NCBI GenBank assembly: GCA_017625775.1
Contig: JAGAKE010000014.1
Span: 100,845-164,844, forward strand
DNA from: Fibrobacteraceae bacterium
GTDB lineage: Bacteria; Fibrobacterota; Fibrobacteria; Fibrobacterales; Fibrobacteraceae
Reading direction: 5' to 3'
Length of the DNA stretch: 64,000 nucleotides
In this document: one piece after another, positions 37,657 through 45,344 of the stretch
Position numbering within the stretch: position 1 is the stretch's first letter
Layout of the letters: each line of letters opens with the position of its first letter
Position numbers and translations under genes: made by a program
The notes under the pieces: model-generated
What the model was told of the DNA's origin: nothing
Databases searched by the model: none
Seen by the model: the letters and a program-made list of their open reading frames with translations, nothing else

Positions 37657-40476
37657 TTAAAGTTCAACGATTTTGCAGAACAAAGTATCTGCAAGAGCGT
37701 TCGTTTCCAACCCTTCAAAAATATTGAATTGGTTGAATATAATTTTTCCTTTGCCGAAAGGAAGAATCTGTAAATCAACGCCTGTTTTAACTTCTCCATT
37801 TGAAAGAGTTACAGAACGAGCTAAAACATCAGCACCCTCTAGCGCATTTAGGGAAACGCTAGGCATTACAGCAGCAGACATTTCATCAAGAACGCTATTT
37901 TCAAAAACCTCACTTAAAGGAGATTTTTTTGGAATGTAATGGAGTGACATTTCTTGAGCACCTGTGGTGAAGTGAGATTCCAAATTCTGACCAAAATGAT
38001 GGCTAGTATTGAAAAATTCAATATCTTCAAGTGTCATATCGGAAAGAAGGAGTGTTTTGCCTTCGTTCTTAGTAACATTTACAATTTGACTGATGATTTC
38101 GTCGTTCCAAGAGCTAAGATTTGCTGTGAAAATAATAGGTTCAGAACCACGTAAAGCACGAAGTACATCACTTGTTCCAGAACAATTATCTAGGAAACAA
38201 ACCTTATTCATAAGAGCCTGTGGAGCGCTAGCTGCTATAACAGAAATCTTTTCGCTCACAACATCAATGACTTCATTCTTTACAGAAAGCGTGGCTTTAA
38301 GTTCGTATGAACCAGGAACTTTTGGTGCTTGAAGTGAGAATGAACCAAATGGCGTTAAGCTCGTTGTTCCTTCAAGTTGAAGTTTGTCTTCTGTTTCTAC
38401 TTTGCCAGCACTATTGAGAATTTGCAAATGAACGGAAATCTCTTTTAAACGTTTATAGTTGAGTAAAGCAAGTTGCATTGAAATTTCACTAGAAACATTG
38501 ACAGTATGTTCAAGTGCACTCACTAGTAAACGTGTTGGCTTTGTGATTTTTTGTAGGTAAGAAGAATCAACTTTAAGTTTTCGATTTTCGTCGCAAATTC
38601 CAGAGAAGTCGGTGCCGTAATCAGCCCATTGATCCAAAATATAGCCAGAAACTAATGGGTTACTCTGAAGAGCAGTGATTTGGTCAAACTTACTCTTTTC
38701 TGCAATGCGGAACAAATCTTTGCGGAAGTCTTTTAAGTTGTTCCAAATAGATAAGTCTTTGTCTGCAAGGAATTGTTCTAAAGATTTATATAAACTCTTG
38801 ATAGCCTTTACATTCTTTTGACTACGCGGACCTTCAAGAGAAGTCGGAGATTCTGGTAAGAATGTATGGTTTTTAAGAGAAACAAGAATTTTTCCAGAAA
38901 CTTTTTTAACGAAAGCGTCATATTCATCTTGGAAAGAAGTGTCGCCAAGAGTAGAATCCGGAATAACGATTTCTTCTTCGTCTAACAAATCTTTATTGCA
39001 GTAATGAGTGAGGAAATCACACAAATTAGCACTAGGGTTCATGCGTAAGTGCATACGATGTGAAGAGTAAAGAATAGTGCGGTCATTAGTAATACCCATA
39101 AGTTTTCCAGTATCGCACTTCATTTGTTCTTCATTATCTAGATACACGCAGTTTAAGTTACTTATAATGGGGTGGCTGATATCGTATTGATCAACTTCTT
39201 TTAAAAGTTTGGTGCCGTTTTCTAGCATCATCGTGCCATTTTCTGCACCAAGAATCCAAGCTGCTATAGATGGATGATGCTTTTGTTCAAGTATAGAATC
39301 TTTGATTAAAGAATTAACGATATCCAAACCACGTTTTGAAGACCGCATAGTGTGGATAGGAAGTTCTTGGAATACTAATAAACCAATTCGATCGCAAATA
39401 GAAAGAGCTTCTTCTGGCAAAGGAGCGCCGCCAGAACGAATAGCATTGAAACCTGCTGCCTTCACCGCTTTTAAATCTTTTTCCATCGCTTCTGCATTGT
39501 CAGTAGTCCATAAACCACCGCGGCTCCAATGTTGAGAATAATTCACCGCTTGAATTTTTAAAATAGAATCATTCAAATAAAAGTCGCCATTGATGCAATC
39601 AAATTTTCTAAAGCCGAAACTTTTCACAACGGAGAACGAATAATCTGGTTCGCCATCTTTTTTGACTTTATTGGAAACAAGTTGAAGTTCTATGTCATAT
39701 ACATTCGGTTGGTCAAGAGTCCAGAATGAAGGATCTTTTCTCATTTTAAGAGAGAATCGCAAGGAAGCATTTTCTTTTTCAAGTTTTTGTTCTTTCTTGA
39801 TTTCTCCGACTTCTCCGTCTGGATTTCGCATTAAAATTCTTAAGTTTGCTTGGTAACCACGAGGGTTATTGAAGGAAACTTCTACAGAAACTTTTCCAAA
39901 ATCTGGATCCGGCTCTAATTGTACACCAGAAATAAATGCAGCATTTCCAACAATTAACGATACATCTCCAATGATTCCACCAAATGGATATTGGAACCAA
40001 GGAAGTCCCATAGGAGCTTCTGCAGGGTAGATATACCGGTCTTCAGCCCCTTCAGAGCTTTCTTTACCAAAGTCAATTCGGCTATTTAAAGCCCCCATGT
40101 TAGCAACACGGATACACAAGAAATTGTCTTCATTTAATTTGTAATACTTTGTGATTTCAAAAGAGAAAGACGTATAGCAACCGAAGTGGTCTCCGAGCAA
40201 TTTTCCATTTAACCAAATAGTTGCATGAGATGCGATATTTGAAAAATGAAGGAAAATTCTTTTTGGATTTGTTTTTTCGTCTAATCTGAATGTTTTGAAA
40301 TAGTAAGCAGTGTCTAAAGAGGCGGTTTTGTTTTCAATGGAGCGTTCCCAAATATGAGGAATTTGAACAATTTCTCCACCTGTAGGGTGAGTTGCGTACC
40401 AGCGGCTTGTGATTCCGTTATCTTCGGTGTCCCACAAAAGTTCCCAATCGCCATTTAAGCTTACAATTTTATTCAT
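37657..40476 (-). CDS. Divergent glycoside hydrolase family 2-like protein
   Basis: Protein of 939 residues. It has the GH2 layout: an N-terminal jelly-roll (SLNGDWELLWDTEDNG, IWLNGKLLGDHFGCYTSFSF), an immunoglobulin-like domain, then a TIM barrel (QAVNYSQHW, AAGFNAIRSGGAPLPEE, HPSIAAWILGAENG). The usual Asn-Glu acid/base motif appears as GAEN, so the conserved Asn before Glu is Ala. I find no SEYG/SEFG-type nucleophile about 100 residues later, so activity is doubtful. There is no signal peptide, so the protein is cytoplasmic. About 300 C-terminal residues form beta-rich domains and end in a ThuA- or GATase-like stretch. AAGGAA precedes the ATG. Confidence 0.8.
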   Translation of the reverse strand: MNKIVSLNGDWELLWDTEDNGITSRWYATHPTGGEIVQIPHIWERSIENKTASLDTAYYFKTFRLDEKTNPKRIFLHFSNIASHATIWLNGKLLGDHFGCYTSFSFEITKYYKLNEDNFLCIRVANMGALNSRIDFGKESSEGAEDRYIYPAEAPMGLPWFQYPFGGIIGDVSLIVGNAAFISGVQLEPDPDFGKVSVEVSFNNPRGYQANLRILMRNPDGEVGEIKKEQKLEKENASLRFSLKMRKDPSFWTLDQPNVYDIELQLVSNKVKKDGEPDYSFSVVKSFGFRKFDCINGDFYLNDSILKIQAVNYSQHWSRGGLWTTDNAEAMEKDLKAVKAAGFNAIRSGGAPLPEEALSICDRIGLLVFQELPIHTMRSSKRGLDIVNSLIKDSILEQKHHPSIAAWILGAENGTMMLENGTKLLKEVDQYDISHPIISNLNCVYLDNEEQMKCDTGKLMGITNDRTILYSSHRMHLRMNPSANLCDFLTHYCNKDLLDEEEIVIPDSTLGDTSFQDEYDAFVKKVSGKILVSLKNHTFLPESPTSLEGPRSQKNVKAIKSLYKSLEQFLADKDLSIWNNLKDFRKDLFRIAEKSKFDQITALQSNPLVSGYILDQWADYGTDFSGICDENRKLKVDSSYLQKITKPTRLLVSALEHTVNVSSEISMQLALLNYKRLKEISVHLQILNSAGKVETEDKLQLEGTTSLTPFGSFSLQAPKVPGSYELKATLSVKNEVIDVVSEKISVIAASAPQALMNKVCFLDNCSGTSDVLRALRGSEPIIFTANLSSWNDEIISQIVNVTKNEGKTLLLSDMTLEDIEFFNTSHHFGQNLESHFTTGAQEMSLHYIPKKSPLSEVFENSVLDEMSAAVMPSVSLNALEGADVLARSVTLSNGEVKTGVDLQILPFGKGKIIFNQFNIFEGLETNALADTLFCKIVEL

Positions 40477-40613
40477 TCGTATTCCTTATTGCAAAAAGAA
40501 AATTTGAAATTATGGCAAAATTAGAAAAATTTGATTTTTTTTTGTAAATGAATCTTTCAGAAAATGGCGTTTTTCGATGTTTTATAGATAAGAATATCAA
40601 AAAAGTTAAAATA

Positions 40614-40643
40614 TTGTTCACAAATTTTCCAAATCTTTACTAT
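40614..40643 (+). promoter_or_regulatory. Probable sigma70-type promoter of rplU-rpmA
   Basis: TTGTTC (40614-40619) and TACTAT (40638-40643) are separated by 18 bp, about 38 bp before the rplU ATG. AAGGA precedes the ATG by 5 nt. No L21 autoregulatory leader structure that I recognise is visible. Confidence 0.45.
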
Positions 40644-40680
40644 ATTTCGTTGCCCACAGTTAACTTAAAAAAGGAATCTT

Positions 40681-41169
40681 ATGTATTCTATTGTTGAAAC
40701 AGGTGGTTTCCAGTATAAAGTTGAACTCGGCAAAGCTTATAAAGTACCAAGCATTGATGCCGAAGTTGGCGCAGAACTGGAGCTCAAGTCCGTTCTTTTG
40801 TTCTCAAATGAGAATGAAGTTCAAGTCGGCACCCCTGTCCTGAATGATGCTCTCGTGAAGGTAGAAGTACTTTCTCATGGTAAGAGCGATACTGTGATCG
40901 TTTTCAAAAAGAAGCGTCGTACTCGTTACAAACGTCGCAACGGTCATCGTCAGGGCTATACGGAAGTGCTTGTTACTGAAATTCGTTCCGGTGCAGCTTC
41001 CGCTGTCGTTGAACCTCAAATTATTACCCGTAACCGCGCTCGCGTTGCAGCTCTTGCTAAGCAGAAAGAACAAAATGTTCCTATGACTCGCAAGCAAAAG
41101 ATTGCTGCTGGTATTGCAAAGCCAGCTAAGGTCAAAAAGAACGCGCTCCGCAAAGCGAAGGAGGCCTAA
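40681..41169 (+). CDS. rplU: 50S ribosomal protein L21 with C-terminal extension
   Basis: Large-subunit ribosomal protein that binds 23S rRNA. Residues 1-~103 are canonical L21 (MYSIVETGGFQYKVELGKAY, VIVFKKKRRTRYKRRNGHRQ). About 59 further residues, rich in Ala, Lys and Arg (RKQKIAAGIAKPAKVKKNAL), form an extension absent from the E. coli protein, probably a basic tail that touches rRNA or neighbouring proteins. It is followed 3 bp later by rpmA, the near-universal L21-L27 pair. Confidence 0.97.
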   Translation: MYSIVETGGFQYKVELGKAYKVPSIDAEVGAELELKSVLLFSNENEVQVGTPVLNDALVKVEVLSHGKSDTVIVFKKKRRTRYKRRNGHRQGYTEVLVTEIRSGAASAVVEPQIITRNRARVAALAKQKEQNVPMTRKQKIAAGIAKPAKVKKNALRKAKEA

Positions 41170-41172
41170 TCC

Positions 41173-41430
41173 ATGGCACATAAGAAAGGGCAAGGCTCAG
41201 TCCGTAACGGTCGCGACTCAAATCCGAAATACCTTGGTATCAAGAAATATGCCGGAGAAGTAGTTAAAGCCGGGAATATCTTGGTTCGTCAACGTGGTTC
41301 TCATTTCCATAAGGGAACTAATGTTGGAATGGGCAAGGATTTCACTTTGTTTGCATTGACAGACGGCAAAGTAAAATTTGAACGTCTTGATGCTGATCGT
41401 CAAAAGGTTTCTGTTTATCCAGAAGCATAA
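41173..41430 (+). CDS. rpmA: 50S ribosomal protein L27
   Basis: Ribosomal protein of 85 residues whose N-terminal tail reaches the peptidyl-transferase centre. [20 protein letters not shown] starts directly at the mature form, so there is no Firmicutes-type cleavable leader. [20 protein letters not shown] is the conserved core. It is co-transcribed with rplU and followed by a strong terminator. The obgE gene that often follows is absent. Confidence 0.98.
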   Translation: MAHKKGQGSVRNGRDSNPKYLGIKKYAGEVVKAGNILVRQRGSHFHKGTNVGMGKDFTLFALTDGKVKFERLDADRQKVSVYPEA

Positions 41431-41450
41431 TTAAACGATAAAAAAACACT

Positions 41451-41485
41451 ACAAAAGCCGACCAAAGGTCGGCTTTTGTGTTTTT
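41451..41485 (+). terminator. Rho-independent terminator of rplU-rpmA
   Basis: Perfect 13-bp stem ACAAAAGCCGACC / GGTCGGCTTTTGT with an AAA loop and a following GTTTTT. Confidence 0.95.
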
Positions 41486-41872
41486 GATTAAACCGTTTTT
41501 TTTATAAGTTTTTCAATGAGATTTGGTAAAATATATTAAAATAAAGTTTGTATTTAAAATGATACTTTTATAAAATTTTTCCTACTAAATAAAATGCTTA
41601 AATAGCAAAAAATAACACTTTCTACAGTAAAATTTCTACTGATAAATAAGTTTATTCTTCTGCGAAATCGATTATGATAAATGAACTGCAAAATCTTTTT
41701 TTTGAATGCTTTATAAATATTGGGCGACGAGTTTTTTATAACATAGTCACCCTTGGCAAAGAGATTGCTTGGCTACTTTCAATGTTTGTGTGTTACGAAA
41801 CTATTGGGCAAACTGCAAGTAACTTTAGGAACAATGTTGAGAGAATTGTGGCAGGTTGAGAGCAATAAAAAA
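41486..41872. other. Gene-poor convergent intergenic region
   Basis: The 387 bp between rpmA and the convergent acyl-CoA synthetase hold no recognised gene. A 61-codon frame at 41674-41859 (+) encodes a hydrophobic, cysteine-containing peptide (LGKEIAWLLSMFVCYETIG). It lacks a ribosome site and family similarity, so I do not call it a gene. A sigma54-like site lies inside it at 41753-41770. The rest is very AT-rich. Confidence 0.4.
41753..41770 (+). promoter_or_regulatory. Possible sigma54 (-24/-12) promoter
   Basis: TTGGCAAAGAGATTGCTT matches the sigma54 pattern TTGGCA-N6-TTGC with GG-N10-GC spacing (GG 41755-41756, GC 41767-41768). A transcript would start near 41780 and run antisense into the 3' end of the acyl-CoA synthetase. 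There is no obvious protein downstream, so a small or antisense RNA would be needed to give it meaning. Confidence 0.3.
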
Positions 41873-43639
41873 TTACGATTCATAAAGTTTTTCAATTTCA
41901 GATTCAAAGATTTTTTCTATTTCTCGGCGTCTAATTTTCATAGTTGGAGTTAGTAATCCATTTTCAGCGGTAAGCGTGTCAGGGAGTATAATCCAACGAC
42001 GAATTTGTTCCCAATGATTTAGATGCTTGTTTACATTTTTTATATGTTTTTCAATTGCGGTTTCAATTCGTTTAGAATGAATCGCTTTTTCAATATCAAA
42101 TTCATTTGTTGGGAAATTGAGAAAATCTTTAGCGGATTCTTTTTGCAGAAAAAGAAGTGCCGATACGTATTTTCTATTGTTTGCAACAACGCAAGCTGAA
42201 GACAACAGCGGATTACGCATTAAATCCTCTTCAATTGGAGTCGGAGAAACATATTTGCCGGTACTGGTTTTCATCATTTCTTTGATTCTTCCAGTTAAGT
42301 ATAACTGATCGCCAGTCCCAAAATATCCACTATCACCTGTACGGAAAAAACCGTCTGAGGTAAAGAATAAATCTCTGGAATTTTCTAAATGATGGTAACC
42401 CTTAAAAACACTTTCTCCTCGAACGAGAATTTCGCCATCTTTTGAGATTTTTACTTCTAAGTGGGCAAGAGGCGTACCGACAGAGCCTGGTTTTGATTTT
42501 TCTTCAGCATTAAGAGAAATAACAGGAGAACATTCTGTCATTCCATAGCCTTCAAAAATGGGAATTCCTGAATTTAAGAAAAAACGGCAAATGTTTTTAT
42601 TGAGTGCTGAACTTCCTGAAATTAAGTAGCGAATTTTTCCGCCAAAAATTTTCCGTATATTTTTGAAAACTAGCTGGTCATAGATTTTTCCCCATAAATT
42701 TTGATTCTTTAATGGGTCATGAGTTTGTGCCCAGCGTATGGCTTTTTTTAAAATCGGTTTTTTGAAAAAAGATGCCGTGTTTGATAATTTTATAATTTTT
42801 TCATAAACGCGTTCTAAAAGTCTTGGAACAACAGTGATTAAAGTAGGGGAGGTTTCTTTGAGAAGAGTCGCTAGGTTTTTGGGGTCATCTCCAAAATAAA
42901 TAGATGTTTTTGAATATAAAAGAAAATAGACTGTCATTCTTTCAAAAATATGGGCTAGCGGTAAAATAGAAAGAGCTGAGTCAGTTGAATTTAATTGAAC
43001 TAATTTTTTTAATGAAGGAAATTGCGCTAGCATGTTTCTATGCGAAAGTTCTGCACCTTTAGGAAATCCGGTCGAACCACTCGTATAGATAATGGAAAAA
43101 ATAGAGTCGTTTGAAATGGCGTTTATTTTTTTTTCAAATTCTATATGAAAATTTTTTGATTCTATTTTTGATTTTGATTGTTCTATTAAATCATCTAGAA
43201 AAAAATAATTTTTACCGACATTTTCTTCTTTATTTAGCAATAATATTTTATTAAAATCCGGTAAGTGTGCTTGAAGTTCGGGATCAAGTAAATTAGGGCT
43301 TTCTAAAATTAGAAGATTTATATTAGCGTCTTTTTTTTCAAATAAAAAATTTTCTTCGGCAATATTTGGAAAAAGAGGAACTGTTATTGCTCCATGGGTT
43401 TGAATCGCTAAATCTAAAAGAATCCATGTAGGAGAGTTTTTTGAAATTAAGCCAACATGATCGCCCGGCTGAACCCCCAATAGTTCAAGCGCTAAATAAT
43501 TTTTTTTCAGAGATATAAGAAGTTCTTTGTTGGATAAACTTTGCCATTGACCATTTTTTTTGTGATGCCATAAAAACCCTTCAGACCTTTGACAGGCTTC
43601 TAAAAATAAAGCAGGAAGGGAGTTTGTTTTTAGGTCCAT
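41873..43639 (-). CDS. Long-chain acyl-CoA synthetase (AMP-forming)
   Basis: Activates a fatty acid to acyl-AMP and then acyl-CoA at the inner membrane. The 588 residues contain the AMP-binding P-loop IIYTSGSTGFPKGAELSHRN, GYGMTECSPVISLN, TGDSGYFGTGDQLYLTGR and the C-terminal lid with MKTSTGKYVSPTPIEE (catalytic-lysine region). It resembles the FAA1/FadD15-type family found in anaerobes that recycle membrane lipids. Codon use is more AT-rich than in its neighbours. It lies alone, 88 bp from the methyltransferase gene. Substrate chain length is not predictable. Confidence 0.92.
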   Translation of the reverse strand: MDLKTNSLPALFLEACQRSEGFLWHHKKNGQWQSLSNKELLISLKKNYLALELLGVQPGDHVGLISKNSPTWILLDLAIQTHGAITVPLFPNIAEENFLFEKKDANINLLILESPNLLDPELQAHLPDFNKILLLNKEENVGKNYFFLDDLIEQSKSKIESKNFHIEFEKKINAISNDSIFSIIYTSGSTGFPKGAELSHRNMLAQFPSLKKLVQLNSTDSALSILPLAHIFERMTVYFLLYSKTSIYFGDDPKNLATLLKETSPTLITVVPRLLERVYEKIIKLSNTASFFKKPILKKAIRWAQTHDPLKNQNLWGKIYDQLVFKNIRKIFGGKIRYLISGSSALNKNICRFFLNSGIPIFEGYGMTECSPVISLNAEEKSKPGSVGTPLAHLEVKISKDGEILVRGESVFKGYHHLENSRDLFFTSDGFFRTGDSGYFGTGDQLYLTGRIKEMMKTSTGKYVSPTPIEEDLMRNPLLSSACVVANNRKYVSALLFLQKESAKDFLNFPTNEFDIEKAIHSKRIETAIEKHIKNVNKHLNHWEQIRRWIILPDTLTAENGLLTPTMKIRRREIEKIFESEIEKLYES

Positions 43640-43727
43640 AGCGCATCCAATTTTCGTTCTTCTTTGAAATTATAATTTGTTTTGATGAATAGTTTCGTTA
43701 GAAAGAAAGTTCTTAAAAAAAATTAAG

Positions 43728-44492
43728 TTATTGAATGATTTTTTTAAATGCCTGTCGAATACAAAAAGCGGTAATGGCGAATGCTCCAGCTACATTCATG
43801 CTTGCTTTTCTTCCGCTCATAGGAATAGATACTTTTGTATCGGCTTTTGCCATGAGTTCAGGAGCGATTCCAAGTTCTTCATTACCTAGAATTACTAGAC
43901 CTTTTTCAGGCCAGTTTATGTCACTAATTTCTGGAATGTCTTCACCTGTTTCTAGTGCAATTATGGCGTAACCATTCGCTTGATGCCATTCAATACATTC
44001 AAGAGGACTTTCCCAACGTTTTATGGGAATCCATTCCTGGCAACCACGGGCTGCGCTTTTTAAGGTAACGTGATTTGGTGATGAAGAATAGCCGCTTAAA
44101 TGCACGGCTTCTAGTCCAAAACAATCAGTGCTTCGAATAACAGAACCAACATTAAAAGCACTTCTTAAATTGTGAACTAGAACGGCAAATGGAATAGGCG
44201 GTTCTTTTGCATTTAACCTATCTCCGGGTTCTTGTTCTAAATAGACATCTCTTTCAAAAGCAAGGCCAGCTTCTGAACGGAATGTTTTGTATAAATCAAT
44301 TAATTCCGCTTGATTTTTTCCATCTAAATGCTTATTCGGTTCGAGTTGCATATAAGAGGCGTAAGTTTCGTATTCGCGTTTTGCTTTAGGAATATCGCTT
44401 CCTAATTGAAGAATAATAACGCGTAAAAGTTCAGCCATTCTTTTTGCTTTGGCTTCTTTGGACATTGCTTTGAATTTATGCTCTGGATACAT
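43728..44492 (-). CDS. TrmH/SpoU-family RNA 2'-O-methyltransferase
   Basis: SAM-dependent SPOUT methyltransferase of 254 residues. Motif 1 is LVHNLRSAFNVGSVIRSTDC, motif 2 GLVILGNEELGI, and motif 3 SIPMSGRKASMNVAGAFAI, which forms the trefoil-knot SAM site. An N-terminal helical region of ~100 residues precedes the catalytic domain. The target could be tRNA Gm18 or an rRNA residue and is not identifiable. Start uncertain: ATG at 44492 or at 44465, neither with a clear ribosome site. Confidence 0.88.
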   Translation of the reverse strand: MYPEHKFKAMSKEAKAKRMAELLRVIILQLGSDIPKAKREYETYASYMQLEPNKHLDGKNQAELIDLYKTFRSEAGLAFERDVYLEQEPGDRLNAKEPPIPFAVLVHNLRSAFNVGSVIRSTDCFGLEAVHLSGYSSSPNHVTLKSAARGCQEWIPIKRWESPLECIEWHQANGYAIIALETGEDIPEISDINWPEKGLVILGNEELGIAPELMAKADTKVSIPMSGRKASMNVAGAFAITAFCIRQAFKKIIQ

Positions 44493-44571
44493 GCTAAAAA
44501 TGTAGAATTGCTGCTCAAAATTTGGGTAAATCTCAATGAAAATATCCTTTTTTTTCTATCTTTTATATACA

Positions 44572-45342
44572 ATGGAGAACTCCCGAATTTTAAAAATTTT
44601 AATTACCAACGATGACGGCATTCAAAGCGAGTCAATGCTCTCGTTTGCGAAGTCTTTGTTAGATATCGCAACAATTACGGTGGTTGCTCCTGATAGAGAA
44701 CGCAGTGGCGTTTCTCAAGCTTTTACTTGTTCTAATGGTCTTAAACTAGAGCGTTTTTCAAATTACGATTTTCCCTGTTATTCACTTTCAGGAACTCCAG
44801 CGGATTGTGTGAAACTAGCTATTTCAGAATCTCTTTGTGACGGCGTTCCTGATTTAGTTTTATCCGGAGTGAATTGGGGAGAAAATGCGGGCGTTTCTTC
44901 TGTTTATTCAGGAACCGTGGCTGGTGCTAGAGAAGCTGCTCTTTGGGGAATCCCGGCCATAGCTTTTTCTCTTTCAGAACGCAACAATAACAGACTTTTA
45001 GAAGTGATTGCCTTAGCAAAAAAAATAATTCAAGAAAATCTTTTTAAAGAAATGCCTAAGGGTGTATTTTGGAACGTTAATTTCCCTAGAGATTCTGTTC
45101 CGTTTGCAGGAGTTGCCGTTACTTCTATGGGAACAGGAATGTTTTCAGACCATTATGTTTTTAAAGATTCAAAATATTTTCTTGAAGGCGAAAAAGATTA
45201 CGAAAATGCAGAAAAACATTCTGATGATTATGCTTTGTCTAAAGGTTTCGCAGTCATTACTCCATTACAAGTAGATCAAACTTCAACTCAAGAATTGAAT
45301 CGTTTGCAGCAAATAGATTTTAATTTAGCCATAAAAGGATAG
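44572..45342 (+). CDS. surE: 5'/3'-nucleotidase SurE
   Basis: Metal-dependent phosphatase that hydrolyses nucleoside 5'- and 3'-monophosphates, linked to stationary-phase survival. The family N-terminus ILITNDDGIQSE carries the metal-binding Asp pair, and LSGTPADCVKLA, LVLSGVNWGENAG and YSGTVAGAREAAL complete the site. The ATG at 44572 is chosen because the 12 residues encoded upstream from 44536 are hydrophobic and non-homologous. The 256-residue length fits. gyrA starts 2 bp after its stop, so they are probably co-transcribed. Confidence 0.95.
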   Translation: MENSRILKILITNDDGIQSESMLSFAKSLLDIATITVVAPDRERSGVSQAFTCSNGLKLERFSNYDFPCYSLSGTPADCVKLAISESLCDGVPDLVLSGVNWGENAGVSSVYSGTVAGAREAALWGIPAIAFSLSERNNNRLLEVIALAKKIIQENLFKEMPKGVFWNVNFPRDSVPFAGVAVTSMGTGMFSDHYVFKDSKYFLEGEKDYENAEKHSDDYALSKGFAVITPLQVDQTSTQELNRLQQIDFNLAIKG

Positions 45343-45344
45343 CC

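Noticed and set aside
41674..41859. 61-codon hydrophobic frame in a convergent gap
   Set aside because: No ribosome site, no family, and very AT-rich context.
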